The notes: generated by a model from the letters alone, not told the origin. A stretch of 32,982 nt of DNA from Symbiodinium natans (GCA_905221605.1 CAJNDS010002582.1:320001-352982), one strand, 5' to 3'. Numbered from the stretch's first letter, positions 16,994 to 25,417 are shown. A program made the numbers and translations.

Positions 16994-17103
16994 CTAGGAC
17001 CGGGAGTAGGCCCTTTTTCCCTTGTAGGGTTGGGGTTCCCTTATAATCCCCTTAAAACCAAAAAGGGCACCCTTTTTATTCCTAGGTTACTCCCGGGTCC
17101 TAG
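16994..17103. mobile_element. MITE-like element, family A, best copy
   Basis: Ends CTAGGACCGGGAGTA and TACTCCCGGGTCCTAG are inverted repeats. The core includes TTCCCTTATAATCCCCTTA and AAAAAGGGCACCCTTTTT, as in copies 24529 and 293. Confidence 0.7.
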
Positions 17104-17118
17104 GTGTTTAGGGTTCAG

Positions 17119-17286
17119 AGCATCTCAATGGCACAGTCTCTTTACATGATCGTACACGGAACGACGCACAAAACTTCTCGCAGATGGCAAGTCTACCTTC
17201 TCTCGTGTAGTCCTGGTTCCCCGGCCCTCCGATTTTTCCGAAGTTGCTACATAGCTCAGCGGGCTGCCGTGGAGATGAACGCTGAA
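17119..17286 (+). CDS. Predicted exon, 56 codons, longest
   Basis: Acceptor GGGTTCAG; donor GAA|GTTTAGTT. The frame SISMAQSLYMIVHGTTHKTS ... RFFRSCYIAQRAAVEMNAE, phase 0 to 0. A rival frame HLNGTVSLHDRTRNDAQNFS is open for 28 codons. Confidence 0.48.
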
Positions 17287-17324
17287 GTTTAGTTGATTCC
17301 ACTGCTCTTGCTTGGGGCTGCCAG

Positions 17325-17366
17325 CCCACAATCCGAGACGCGAATGTGCACGGAGGCGGCGTGCCA
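17325..17366 (+). CDS. Predicted exon before a CCCTAAA array
   Basis: Acceptor GGGGCTGCCAG; PTIRDANVHGGGVP in phase 0. Donor GTACTCC at 17367 is weak, and the array begins within 8 bp. Confidence 0.35.
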
Positions 17367-17373
17367 GTACTCC

Positions 17374-17437
17374 TAAACCCTAAACCCTAAACCCTAAACC
17401 CTAAACCCTAAACCCTAAACCCTAAACCCTAAACCCA
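17374..17437 (-). repeat. CCCTAAA array, 9 copies
   Basis: Ends in CTAAACCCAG, the acceptor for the next block. Confidence 0.97.
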
Positions 17438-17438
17438 G

Positions 17439-17727
17439 GTCGGAGAATCCGGTGGCACATGTTTTGGACGAGGCTAAGGCTGAAGTTCAATGTTTGGGTG
17501 AGCGAATCAAGGAACTGGAAAGCCAACCGCTGGACCAAAGGGGCATTCCATGTCTGTGTGAACGAGTGAAAGCTTGAAAGCCAACTGGACCAGAGGAGCA
17601 GGCCCTTCTGCTGCCATGGTTAAACGGCATGGTTTGCTCTAGTTCAGCTCAAGGAGCAGCACAGGGCTCATCGCTAATTACGCCTTGAAACAACAACGGC
17701 GGGAAAGCACGGGCACGGAAAATTCAG
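17439..17727 (+). pseudogene. Frame-broken coiled-coil exon with internal duplication
   Basis: Opens SENPVAHVLDEAKAEVQCLG then ERIKELESQPLDQRG, a heptad-like coiled coil. A second, diverged copy of the same segment (CLCERVK...LESQLDQRS) follows, but indels put its halves in different frames with a TGA at 17575. Further fragments (LVQLKEQHRAHR) are again interrupted. It reads as a decayed or mis-sequenced exon. Confidence 0.45.
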
Positions 17728-17761
17728 CAACGTGACGATGCTCAGTGGCTGCTCTTCGAAG
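17728..17761 (+). CDS. Predicted exon, 11 codons
   Basis: Acceptor GGAAAATTCAG; donor GAAG|GTGAGC strong. The frame QRDDAQWLLFE leaves in phase 1 and joins the next exon. Confidence 0.48.
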
Positions 17762-17786
17762 GTGAGCATGTAAGGCTGAAACTTAG

Positions 17787-17836
17787 GGTTTAGGGTTTAG
17801 GGTTTAGGGTTTAGGGTTTAGGGTTTAGGGTTTAGG
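17787..17836 (+). repeat. TTTAGGG array, 7 copies
   Basis: Inside the intron 17762-18202, which ends with CCCTAAA/CCCTCAA repeats at 18122-18184. Confidence 0.95.
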
Positions 17837-18202
17837 GGTGAGATTTCGTTACGCCTCCTACATGTTCGGAGAGCGGCATGGCGCTTGTACATCTGCAAGC
17901 TTGCTGCAAAAGGCTTTTTAGGGTTTAGGGTTAGGTCAGGGTCTTTCACGAACTCATCTTATCTCCCCAATGCGCTTGCAGAAGCATAGCCAGGGGTTCA
18001 GGGTTTAGGGTTTAGGGTTTAGGGTCACAGGAAACAAACTCCTTAGTTCAAGGGTTTCTGGATAGGCCCTTTGGATGTGTTATGTTTGCCCTTATTAGTT
18101 TCAGGGGATGTTTCCGAAACCCCAAACCCTAAACCCCAAACCCTCAACCCTCAACCCTCAACCCTAAACCCTAAACCCTAAACCTTGATTGAAAGCCCTC
18201 AG

Positions 18203-18315
18203 AGCCAAGATCGGCACTCGCCCTTTTCGCCGCGCTGGTCGCCTTGGACGCCTTGCGGCATCCAGCGGCGGTGGTGGCGGCCATGCGGCGCTTCGAGGAA
18301 CGGTCGGGAAGAAGG
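18203..18315 (+). CDS. Predicted helical exon, 37 codons
   Basis: Acceptor GAAAGCCCTCAG after the C array; donor AAGG|GTTTAGGG. All three frames are open, but PRSALALFAALVALDALRHP then AAVVAAMRRFEERSGRR is plainly the protein-like one and matches phase (1 in, 0 out). Confidence 0.65.
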
Positions 18316-18392
18316 GTTTAGGGTTGAGGGTTTAGGGTTCAGGGAAGAATATTTTGCATTCTTGAGGGCTTTGTCGTCCTATCACCCACAAG

Positions 18393-18502
18393 TCCGATTA
18401 TGCCAAGCTGGCACTCAAGTTCCACACCGAAGCCACTCTTGTCTCGTGCCCGGCTGCCACAGATCCATCGAAACAGAGAGTTCCCTCCAACAAATTGGGT
18501 TG
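18393..18502 (+). CDS. Predicted exon, 36 codons
   Basis: TATCACCCACAAG acceptor; donor TTG|GTATGT (or GTTGGT at 18499). The frame SDYAKLALKFHTEATLVSCP then AATDPSKQRVPSNKLG, phase 0 in. Confidence 0.62.
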
Positions 18503-19002
18503 GTATGTACAGGGCTTCTAGGGTTTAGGGTTATGGGACTCTAACTCCTCCCTCAATTTACTCGTAATATGGCTGAGAGGATCTTTAAGGAGTCCCCAAA
18601 CCCAAGGGCACAACCTTAAGGGTCCAAGGTAGAGCCCCATGGTATAAGGAGAGTCAGAAACCCCCGTGGTGCAGGGTTCAGGGTCCCTCCAAAGTAGGGT
18701 TGTTTTAGAATCTCTTAGGGCATCGAGTCAGGCTTCCGAATAACCAAGAAAAAGGGGTCACCCATCGTTTGGGGGGGGGGGGGGGGGGAGGAGTGGCTCC
18801 TAGACTCAAAAGGTTTCGCCTTTTTGTTGGGGTGCTAGGTTCCTTTGTGGTGCTTTACTGTAACTTTAGATCCTTGGCCTTTTTAGGTTTATCGGGTTTC
18901 TTAACAAGGCACTTAACAAGGCAGTTAAAAAATCTCATTTATAGCTGCCCTCCTAAGTGCAGCCAAGGTTCCCTTATAGGGCCCTTGAAAGTTTAAGGGC
19001 CT
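18503..19002. other. Intronic stretch
   Basis: No supported exon. It contains a 19-bp G run (about 18771-18789) and local inverted repeats around 18790-18845. Confidence 0.4.
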
Positions 19003-19064
19003 TAAGGGTTTAGGGTTTAGGGTTTAGGGTTTAGGGTTTAGGGTTTAGGGTTTAGGGTTTAGGG
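19003..19064 (+). repeat. TTTAGGG array, 8 copies
   Basis: Pure array in the intron before the exon at 19285. Confidence 0.95.
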
Positions 19065-19284
19065 TCCGAAGAGGGCACCCTTTGCATTCCTAGGTTTTCT
19101 CTTGGGTCTAGTTAGTGAGGCCATGCTTTGTAGTGCGTTTGTTTCTGGGGACCCCGTCGGAGACCCCACAAACCTGAACCCTAAGCCCTAAACCCTAGAC
19201 CCTAAACCCGAAACCCTAAACCCTAAACCCTAAACCCTAAACCCTAAACCGTAAGCGAGGACCAATCCACCCTCTCAACCGCAG

Positions 19285-19357
19285 CTCGCCTGGCATTCTG
19301 GCTCGGCGCCTTGACGCGAACCTCACTGACAAGGCCGAACTCTTGGGCTTGCGACCC
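19285..19357 (+). CDS. Predicted ankyrin-like exon running into CCCTAA
   Basis: CCCTCTCAACCGCAG acceptor; the frame SPGILARRLDANLTDKAELL then GLRP ends at a TAA (19358) belonging to CCCTAAGCCC. No GT donor is visible; GC at about 19344 is possible. Phase 2 in matches the GTATGT donor upstream. Confidence 0.55.
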
Positions 19358-19554
19358 TAAGCCCTAAACCAAAAACCCTAAACTGTAAACCCTAAACCCT
19401 AAACCAAAAACCCTAAACCCTAAACCCTAAACCCTAAACCCTAAACCCTAAACCCGCGTTAAACTTCGCACACAGTGATGATACTCGTAACATGACTACA
19501 TCAAGCCCCTCACATAAGGATGCCAGGCCCAAAATAGCCCGAAACCTTACATGG

Positions 19555-19620
19555 AATAGGGATTATAGTACCCCATATGATGACTCCAACTAATGACTGT
19601 TAGTATAAGGGGGAACATCC
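19555..19620. mobile_element. MITE-like element, family B, partial copy
   Basis: AGGGATTATAGTACCCC...ACTGTTAGTATAAGGGGGAA and terminal CATCC match the right half of 2106-2204. A CCCTAAA array starts at its last base. Confidence 0.55.
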
Positions 19621-19690
19621 CTAAACCCTAAACCCTAAACCCTAAACCCTAAACCCTAATCGCCGTGACTTACCAAAAACCTGCGTCCAG

Positions 19691-19747
19691 AGGCTCCTCT
19701 CGGAAGCCCAGATCCAAGCGATGTGGAGCAGCTGGAGAGGGCTTAGG
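19691..19747 (+). CDS. Predicted exon, 19 codons, frame uncertain
   Basis: Acceptor CCTGCGTCCAG. RLLSEAQIQAMWSSWRGLR (phase 0 to 0) uses donor AGG|GTTTAGGG. Alternatively APLGSPDPSDVEQLER uses a GC donor, AGG|GCTTAGGG, ending at 19740. Confidence 0.48.
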
Positions 19748-20225
19748 GTTTAGGGTTTGGGGTTTAGGGTTTTGAGGGTTTGTTGAGGGTTTGTTGAGGA
19801 TTTTGAGGGTTTACGGTACGCATTTATGATAATCAGGATCCCTCATGGGATTGAGGTGGCTCCCCCCTGAGAATCCCCCCCCCCCCCCCCGTGCCCCGGG
19901 ACTTGGGGCTCATGAAGAGGAAGCATCTAGGCAAGGCTCCCTCGTCATTGTAGGATATTGTAGGTATACGGCTCTGTCTGATTTTTCGCTGCAACATGAT
20001 TTTGGGCTTTGTGGATCCGATGTTAAGCCACGTGGCCGGTACAAGGGGCAGGCCATGTCAGTGTATGGTTGGGATTGTCTTCTTCCGGGACACCTTGGGT
20101 CGTAGTGGCATGGGTTTAGGGTTTATAGGGTTTAGGGTTTAGGGTTTCGGCTTTAGGGTTTAAGGTTTAGGCGATTAAAGCTGCGGCGGGAAAGCGCCCA
20201 AAACCCTAAGCCTCCCCTGGCGCAG
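19748..20225. other. Intronic stretch with an open frame
   Basis: A forward frame open from 19845 to 20105 (…RGRYKGQAMSVYGWDC…) includes a 15-C run and lacks clear splice edges. An exon around 20027-20060 is possible. Confidence 0.35.
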
Positions 20226-20262
20226 GATACGAGACCTGAGCGACGCCACGCCCGCCGAAGTG
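20226..20262 (+). CDS. Predicted exon, 12 codons
   Basis: CCTCCCCTGGCGCAG acceptor; donor GTG|GTAGCC. The frame IRDLSDATPAEV continues VAWRS to a TGA. The rival frame DTRPERRHARRSGSLEIM uses the stronger donor GTGTGT at 20281. Confidence 0.4.
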
Positions 20263-20285
20263 GTAGCCTGGAGATCATGAGGTGT

Positions 20286-20392
20286 GTACACTAGGACCCG
20301 GAGTAGGCCCCCGTATGGGGGGCCCGTAAACCCTAAAATCAAGAAGGGTGCCCTTTTTATTCCTAGGCCACTCCTGGGTCTGGGTCTGTACA
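20286..20392. mobile_element. MITE-like element, family A
   Basis: GTACACTAGGACCCGGAGTA and CACTCCTGGGTCTG...GTAC are inverted ends; the core AAGGGTGCCCTTTTTATTCC is shared with 16994. Confidence 0.6.
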
Positions 20393-20643
20393 AAAGGTAA
20401 CTGCAAATCGCCCAAAACCTTACTGAGGCACCCCAAATCCCCCCATTTAGACATAGACCCTCTAAGGCAGGGATTATATAGGGCACCTCATTCCCTCATT
20501 CCCTCATCAGGTTGCAGACTTCTCCTGAACCCTCAACCCTCAACCCTAGACCCTAGACCCTAGACCCCAGACCCTAGACCCTAAACCCTAAACCCTAACC
20601 CCTAAACCCTAAACCCTAACCCCCTCATGCGGATTCGCCCCAG

Positions 20644-20765
20644 CTGTGCCGGAGGGAAAAAAAGAACCCTCACGCCCTAAAGCGACTTGAAGCGAGGCTT
20701 CTGAGCCCTTCGCTGGGGAGGTGGCGCCCTTCCTCCCTGCCCCTTCGTCAAGCTGGCCGAGGTGG
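20644..20765 (+). CDS. Predicted exon, 40 codons
   Basis: Acceptor GATTCGCCCCAG after C arrays; donor GG|GTTTAGGG. The only fully open frame is LCRREKKNPHALKRLEARLL then SPSLGRWRPSSLPLRQAGRG, phase 0 to 2. Confidence 0.58.
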
Positions 20766-20890
20766 GTTTAGGGCTTGGGGTTTGGGATTTAGGGTTTAGG
20801 GTTCAGGGTTTAGGGTCTTAGAGTTTGGCTGCATGGAGTTTCAAGGTACTGCTAAACCCTATTCTTAGGGTTCTGGGCTTCGGGCATCAG

Positions 20891-20922
20891 AATACAGGGG
20901 CACCTAAGTATCATCGGGCTAT
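20891..20922 (+). CDS. Predicted exon, 10 codons
   Basis: Acceptor GGGCATCAG; perfect donor GTAAGT. The frame IQGHLSIIGL, phase 2 to 1. Confidence 0.45.
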
Positions 20923-21120
20923 GTAAGTACCCTGTGGTTCTTCAGATGGGGCTAAGATTCAGCCGGGGGACTGATAGGGCTAAGATAGAGGCACCCAAAC
21001 TGGTACCTCTAAGGATAAACCACAAAAACCTTGAAAGGTACCCTAAAACGCTTCCTTCGCCCCACGTCCCCAGCGGTGCCAAGCTTACCAGTTCTTAGTA
21101 AGGAAGTATAGGTTTTTCAG

Positions 21121-21146
21121 GGCCCCCCCACAGTCTCCCTGAACAG
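21121..21146 (+). CDS. Predicted exon before a 32-G tract
   Basis: GGTTTTTCAG acceptor; donor ACAG|GTGTGTGGG. The frame PPHSLPEQ, phase 1 in. Using the next GT (21149) gives the phase needed for the exon at 21324. Confidence 0.4.
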
Positions 21147-21152
21147 GTGTGT

Positions 21153-21184
<32 letters not shown>
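21153..21184. repeat. Poly-G tract, 32 bp
   Basis: Longest G run in the window, immediately after a GTGTGT donor. Confidence 0.95.
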
Positions 21185-21185
<1 letters not shown>

Positions 21186-21323
21186 GGTGGGTGTAAATTG
21201 CCAAGCCCGTTTTGTCAGGGTCTTCCCTTAAGCCCCGGCTCTAAACACCCAAACAAAAACCGTAAAACCCCTAAAACCCCCTAAAACCCCTAAACTCAAA
21301 AAACCCTAAAACCCCCTAAACAG

Positions 21324-21375
21324 GATGCTGGCCATGCTTCTTCTGTCCCATGATCCAGAAGCCGTCACCTGGCCG
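21324..21375 (+). CDS. Predicted ankyrin-like exon, 17 codons
   Basis: Acceptor CCCTAAACAG is formed by the C array; donor CCG|GTGGCA. The frame MLAMLLLSHDPEAVTWP resembles an ankyrin helix 2 and loop. Confidence 0.48.
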
Positions 21376-21657
21376 GTGGCACCTCGACTTCAACCCTTTT
21401 CAGAGCCATCCTGAACCCGTCTTAGGGTGATGTTATAAAAAACAGATGTTTTGTTAAAACCGTTTGGATACATCAGAATGAATAAGGACACACAAGTATA
21501 AATACATAAGTAAGTTGATACTTAGATTATATATATATACACACATAAAACCCAAACCCGCCTAGCTCATCCTAAGACCTTTGGGGTTTCGAGCCAAGCG
21601 GTTGTGTGATGCTGAAGGCATATGGTGGATCGGAGGACGGTGTGCGGTTTTCTGCAG

Positions 21658-21708
21658 GACTTAGAGGTGTCTACCTCGAGGTCTCTTGCTGCAGGACGCT
21701 GCAGAGTC
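21658..21708 (+). CDS. Predicted exon, 17 codons
   Basis: GGTTTTCTGCAG acceptor; donor GTC|GTGAGC. The frame DLEVSTSRSLAAGRCRV. A 37-bp intron with CTAAAC and poly-T could lead to TGQLGNANPTFLTHP (21746-21791); alternatively the frame reads through as one exon to about 21840. Confidence 0.45.
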
Positions 21709-21902
21709 GTGAGCCTAAACTCCTGCACCGTACCCTTTTTTTCAGACGGGTCAGTTAGGGAACGCAAACCCCACATTCCTGACCCACCCAGGTCGAACAT
21801 TGCACCTTACCCTCCCACACAGCCCAGAATTTTGAAGTACTACACCCTGAACCCTAAACCATAAACCCCACACTTACGACTTCTTACCTTGGTGGATGTC
21901 AG

Positions 21903-21994
21903 GAGTCGGCGGAGGTTGTGAGCATAAGAAAAGGCTCCCAAGCCCAGGTGTTTCAGCTGTGGCGCCTTGACAGTTTCAAGGAGCCAAGGCCGGG
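21903..21994 (+). CDS. Predicted exon, 30 codons
   Basis: Acceptor GGTGGATGTCAG; donor GGG|GTTTAGGG. The frame ESAEVVSIRKGSQAQVFQLW then RLDSFKEPRP, phase 0 to 2, joins the exon at 22531. Confidence 0.6.
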
Positions 21995-22351
21995 GTTTAG
22001 GGGCTTAGGGCTTAGGGGTCAGGGGTTAGGGTTTAGGGTTGTTTAGGGTTTGGGGTTTAGGGCTTGGGGCTTAAGGTTTAGGGGTATGTTATCTAGGGCA
22101 TTGGGGCCCATAGAGGCGGAGGAGCGGATCCCTGTAGCACGTCTTCTCTATTCCTCATTCATACCCCAGTGTGTTTGTATATGTATACATATATGTTCAC
22201 GTACATATATGTGTATATAGATAGATGTATATTTATGTGAGTTCTGTGGGCTTGGGCTTTCAGGCCTTGCTGATTCTTGGTTGAGCAGAACAGAACGACG
22301 AAGCGAAAAGCAGCAAGCCGCCAACCCTACATCCCTCTGCCCGAAGCCCTA
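21995..22351. other. Intronic stretch
   Basis: TTTAGGG/CTTAGGG repeats to 22086, an AT tract (22176-22240), and an open segment 22264-22358 (TERRSEKQQAANPTSLCPKP) that could be an exon but breaks phase. Confidence 0.4.
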
Positions 22352-22530
22352 CTTGGAGGTTCATGGAACTTGCAACCTAATCATAACTGTGCTCACAACC
22401 CACTTCTACTAAGCCCCTTAGGTGCCCTAATCTAGTTATGATTGGGGCTATAAGCACAATTCTAAGTAGGTTAAGAGGTACCCAAAACCCTAAACCCTGA
22501 GTAGGTTAAGAGGTACCATGAACCTCCAAG
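22352..22530. mobile_element. MITE-like element, family D, with telomeric insert
   Basis: Ends CTTGGAGGTTCATGGAAC and GTACCATGAACCTCCAAG are inverted repeats. Near the right end a 17-bp direct repeat GTAGGTTAAGAGGTACC (22466 and 22501) brackets CAAAACCCTAAACCCTGA. The terminal CCAAG is the acceptor for the exon at 22531. Confidence 0.65.
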
Positions 22531-22667
22531 AAAACTCGGAACTCCACCTGCTCCGGACAGTCCCCCGACTACGCCGATCCAGCGCGCCCAAAGCGAAGCG
22601 TTCCAGTCCTTGGTGGAGGCCCCCGATCCTCTAGGGCATTTGTACCATCCACCCTTGCTTCTCATAG
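22531..22667 (+). CDS. Predicted exon, 45 codons
   Basis: The acceptor is the last bases of the family D element; donor ATAG|GTACGGGG. The frame KLGTPPAPDSPPTTPIQRAQ then SEAFQSLVEAPDPLGHLYHP and PLLLI is strongly protein-like, phase 2 to 1. The reverse-strand open frame is its shadow. Confidence 0.66.
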
Positions 22668-22949
22668 GTACGGGGCTTAGGGCTTAGGGTTTAGGGTTTA
22701 GGGCTTAGGGCTTAGGGCTTAGGGCTTTAGGGCTTTAGGGCTAGGATGTCAAGTAGTACCCGTTATTCTTTATAGGGCTTGGAGTTGCTAAGCAGCCCCA
22801 AAGCTTCATTTAGGCTGGCCGCCCCCTACAGCAATCGTCTCCTAAAAATCCATTTCTGACCATCATGGGGCCTTACTTATATTCTCTTACCCCACTTAAG
22901 CCCTTGTTATTGTATGTAGCTCTCCTAAACCCTAAACCCTACACTTCAG
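22668..22949. other. Intron with CTTAGGG variant array
   Basis: CTTAGGG/TTTAGGG units at 22675-22743, then unique sequence and a short CCCTAAA run. Confidence 0.6.
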
Positions 22950-23039
22950 GTGCTCAAAGGCTCGTGGCGGAAGTCCCGGCCGATGTTGTGGGAGGCGCTC
23001 GGGGCACCGTGTTGGCAGCAGCCCCGCGTTGTAGGAGGG
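22950..23039 (+). CDS. Predicted exon, 29 codons
   Basis: CCCTAAACCCTACACTTCAG acceptor; donor GG|GTTTGGG. The frame AQRLVAEVPADVVGGARGTV then LAAAPRCRR, phase 1 to 1. Confidence 0.62.
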
Positions 23040-23078
23040 GTTTGGGTTTGTTTGGAGGAGGGGAGAGGGGGGGGGTTA

Positions 23079-23160
23079 GGGTTTAGGGTTTAGGGTTTAG
23101 GGTTAAGGGTTTAGGGTTTAGGGTTTGGGGTTTAAGGTTTAGGGTTTAGGGTTTAGGGTT
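23079..23160 (+). repeat. TTTAGGG array with variants
   Basis: About 11 units in the intron after 23039. Confidence 0.95.
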
Positions 23161-23560
23161 CAGTTGCAGAAGGGTTTAGGGTTTAGGGTTGGTAGGGTTC
23201 AGTGTTGATAGGGTCTCTTAAAGGAGTAGCTGCACCCTATGGCGCAGATGATCTCAGGGTAACGCCCTCAGTTTTCGGGGCAAAAATGCTGGGCTTAGGA
23301 TTTCGGAGATGGAGCTTCGAGTTTCGGGCTTTTCGTTCAGAAGTTGAGATCTAAACGGGTCTCGCGGACCCATCTTCCAGTATCCCAGCCTCGTCTGTTC
23401 GGGTTTACTAAGCCCTAGACGCTAAACACTAAAAAGAAGCCTTGCCTGCCGCACGCATAGCGACGAAACAGTGACGAAACCTTAAGCCCCTAAGCCAAAT
23501 TAAACCGAGCCCTAGGCCCATTTTGTAGAATCCTGGGTAGGATGTGGCTGACGATGACAG
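23161..23560. other. Intronic stretch
   Basis: Unique sequence with possible short exons (for example 23249-23259 before GTAACG) that I cannot support. Confidence 0.35.
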
Positions 23561-23607
23561 CTTGGTCGTTGTTCAGAAGACCCAGATTGCCTCCCGACAG
23601 CCGTCAG
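23561..23607 (+). CDS. Predicted exon, frame unresolved
   Basis: GGCTGACGATGACAG branch and acceptor; donor CAG|GTAGCG. All three frames are open: WSLFRRPRLPPDSRQ (matches the upstream phase), LVVVQKTQIASRQPS and LGRCSEDPDCLPTAV. Confidence 0.42.
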
Positions 23608-23854
23608 GTAGCGGTCGCATCTATGGTTTATAGATGGTTGCTTCGCTAAATTGTTGTCCTTTTTGGGGTTAGTATTTTCTGGTGGACCCCAATATTTGGG
23701 TACCTCAACCCTAAACCCTAAACCCTGAGTGAGAACTGACCATGTGAGTTTGTGGCTTCGAGCTTGTTGGTTCGGGGGTTGGGATGGAGGGCTTAAGCCC
23801 TCAACACTTCAAGCCCCTAAACCCTAAACCCTAAACCCTACACTTCAAGCTTAG

Positions 23855-23929
23855 CATCTTCGCCGCCGAAGTATCGGCGTCTTTGGGGATGGAAGCCTGC
23901 ACGACGTGTTTTTGCTCACTCAGTTCTCC
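23855..23929 (+). CDS. Predicted exon, 25 codons, two frames
   Basis: CTTCAAGCTTAG acceptor after CCCTAAA; donor TCC|GTGAGC. HLRRRSIGVFGDGSLHDVFL then LTQFS, or IFAAEVSASLGMEACTTCFC then SLSS; both keep phase with plausible neighbours. Confidence 0.48.
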
Positions 23930-24251
23930 GTGAGCACCCTAAACCCCCAACCCCAAACCTCAAACCCCAAACAACCAACCTTGGGATTTTGCCCACCTTA
24001 CTAATCCTACTTACCAAGTCAAAAGTGCTTCCAAGTAGGGTACTGGAACCCAGGTCTGCCCCCGAAACATAAACACGTAGTTTTCTAGACTTGGGGCTTC
24101 CCGTGCCTTTAGCTAGCAGCTAGCAGAAGGATGCCGAAAGGGACCCGACAGCATGGTTCATAGGGTTTAAAGCTCCAAAATCAAACCCTAAACCCGAAAC
24201 CCGAAACCCTAAACCCTAAACCCTAAACCCTAAACCCTAAACCCTGCCCAG

Positions 24252-24351
24252 GGCATGTTTGCAGCTGACATCGTCGTGTTACGCCCGAATCTCCACCCAC
24301 GCCATCCGTCGACTGCCTTGCCAACGCAGCGCCGCGGTTTACAGCGCTAGG
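24252..24351 (+). CDS. Predicted exon, 33 codons
   Basis: A CCCTAAA array leads to acceptor CCTGCCCAG (or TTTGCAG at 24264); donor TAGG|GTTTAGGG. The frame ACLQLTSSCYARISTHAIRR then LPCQRSAAVYSAR. A second frame, GMFAADIVVLRPNLHPRHPS, would need donor GTTTAC at 24337. Confidence 0.5.
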
Positions 24352-24528
24352 GTTTAGGGTTTAAGGTTTAGGGTTTAGGGTTTAGGGTAAAGGTTTGACA
24401 ATTGTCGGAGGTTGTTTTTTGCAGCATGGTATGCGCATAATTCATTTTGGGGTAATGAGTTCTCTCAAATGCCCAAAGGGGGCCGTAGTTGAGATCAGGC
24501 CTGGGGCTAAGCGTTTGGGGTTAGGTTA

Positions 24529-24640
24529 CTAGGGAGTATTTAGGCCCTTTTTTCCTTCTTTTTTTAGGGTTGGGGTTCCCTTATAATCCCCTTACCCAAA
24601 AAAGGGTACCCTTTTATTCCTGGGTTACTCCCGGGCCTAG
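24529..24640. mobile_element. MITE-like element, family A
   Basis: CTAGGGAGTATTTAGGCCC and TACTCCCGGGCCTAG ends; the core TTCCCTTATAATCCCCTTA is identical to the copy at 16994. Confidence 0.65.
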
Positions 24641-24656
24641 GTTAGGCTTTTTTCAG

Positions 24657-24708
24657 ACCAGGCCTTCGCGTCTTGAAACGTGCAAGAACTCGCATCTCGC
24701 CTTGAGTG
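24657..24708 (+). CDS. Predicted exon, 17 codons
   Basis: GGCTTTTTTCAG acceptor just after the family A element; donor AGTG|GTGATG. The frame TRPSRLETCKNSHLALS, phase 0 to 1. Confidence 0.48.
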
Positions 24709-24816
24709 GTGATGTGTTTTCCTTTTGGGTGCTGAGTGCTGAGACATCATGTTCTCGCAATTAGGGTTTAGAGGACGCTTGGGCGAATCTTCACGGCCTT
24801 GTGCAGTCTAGTGCAG

Positions 24817-24934
24817 TGGGCCGTTTACATGGGTGCAAGGCGAAGAGGCGGTTACAAGTGCGGGTCCGACCCCGGGATATGAATCCAAGGCCTCCAATGG
24901 TGCTGGGCTTACTCTACACCCTGAACCCCATTGG
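24817..24934 (+). CDS. Predicted exon, 38 codons
   Basis: Acceptor TCTAGTGCAG; donor TTGG|GTTTAGGG. The frame GRLHGCKAKRRLQVRVRPRD then MNPRPPMVLGLLYTLNPI, phase 1 to 2. Confidence 0.45.
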
Positions 24935-25065
24935 GTTTAGGGTTTGGGGTTTAGGGTTTAGGGTTTAGGAGTTGGGAGGACCCATGCCTCTGTCACGTCT
25001 CTAAGTCGGGGCGAGGACTGTTGCCATGAAGATCTGGTAGTCTACAATGCTAATTACCCCCCAAG

Positions 25066-25148
25066 TGAAGGGTGCCGCCCCCCTCCCGAGGTCCGAAAAC
25101 TGCCCCGAAACTCTCCAAGGCTCTTTGCAAAACGCCGCGCCGCCCAGG
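25066..25148 (+). CDS. Predicted exon, 27 codons, two frames
   Basis: TGCTAATTACCCCCCAAG branch and acceptor; donor CAGG|GTGCCA. EGCRPPPEVRKLPRNSPRLF (phase 2 in) or KGAAPLPRSENCPETLQGSL (phase 1 in). A small exon AGSKALEL (25231-25257) may follow. Confidence 0.48.
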
Positions 25149-25417
25149 GTGCCAAAAAGCGCGACTAGGACGCTGGACCCCTAGACCCCAGAAACTTAAA
25201 CCCGAAACGCCTGCACCCCCCATTGTGCAGCTGCAGGTTCGAAGGCTTTAGAGTTGGGTCTGGGGTTTAGAAAACGAACTTTCTGCATCATAGGTGAGTT
25301 TCCGAAAGTAGGGAAGGGTATCCTTTGTGGGGCTCCGCAAATAAGGATGTATTTCGCGGTATATTCTGTATTTTGGGTACCCCTAAGCCCTAAATCCTAA
25401 ACCCCTGCCTAGAGCAG

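Noticed and set aside
17982-18002. 21-bp microexon (KHSQGFR)
   Set aside because: Good acceptor and GTTTAGGG donor, but inclusion breaks the phase between the exons at 17728 and 18203.
22471-22665. Reverse-strand open frame
   Set aside because: Antisense shadow of the well-supported exon 22531-22667.
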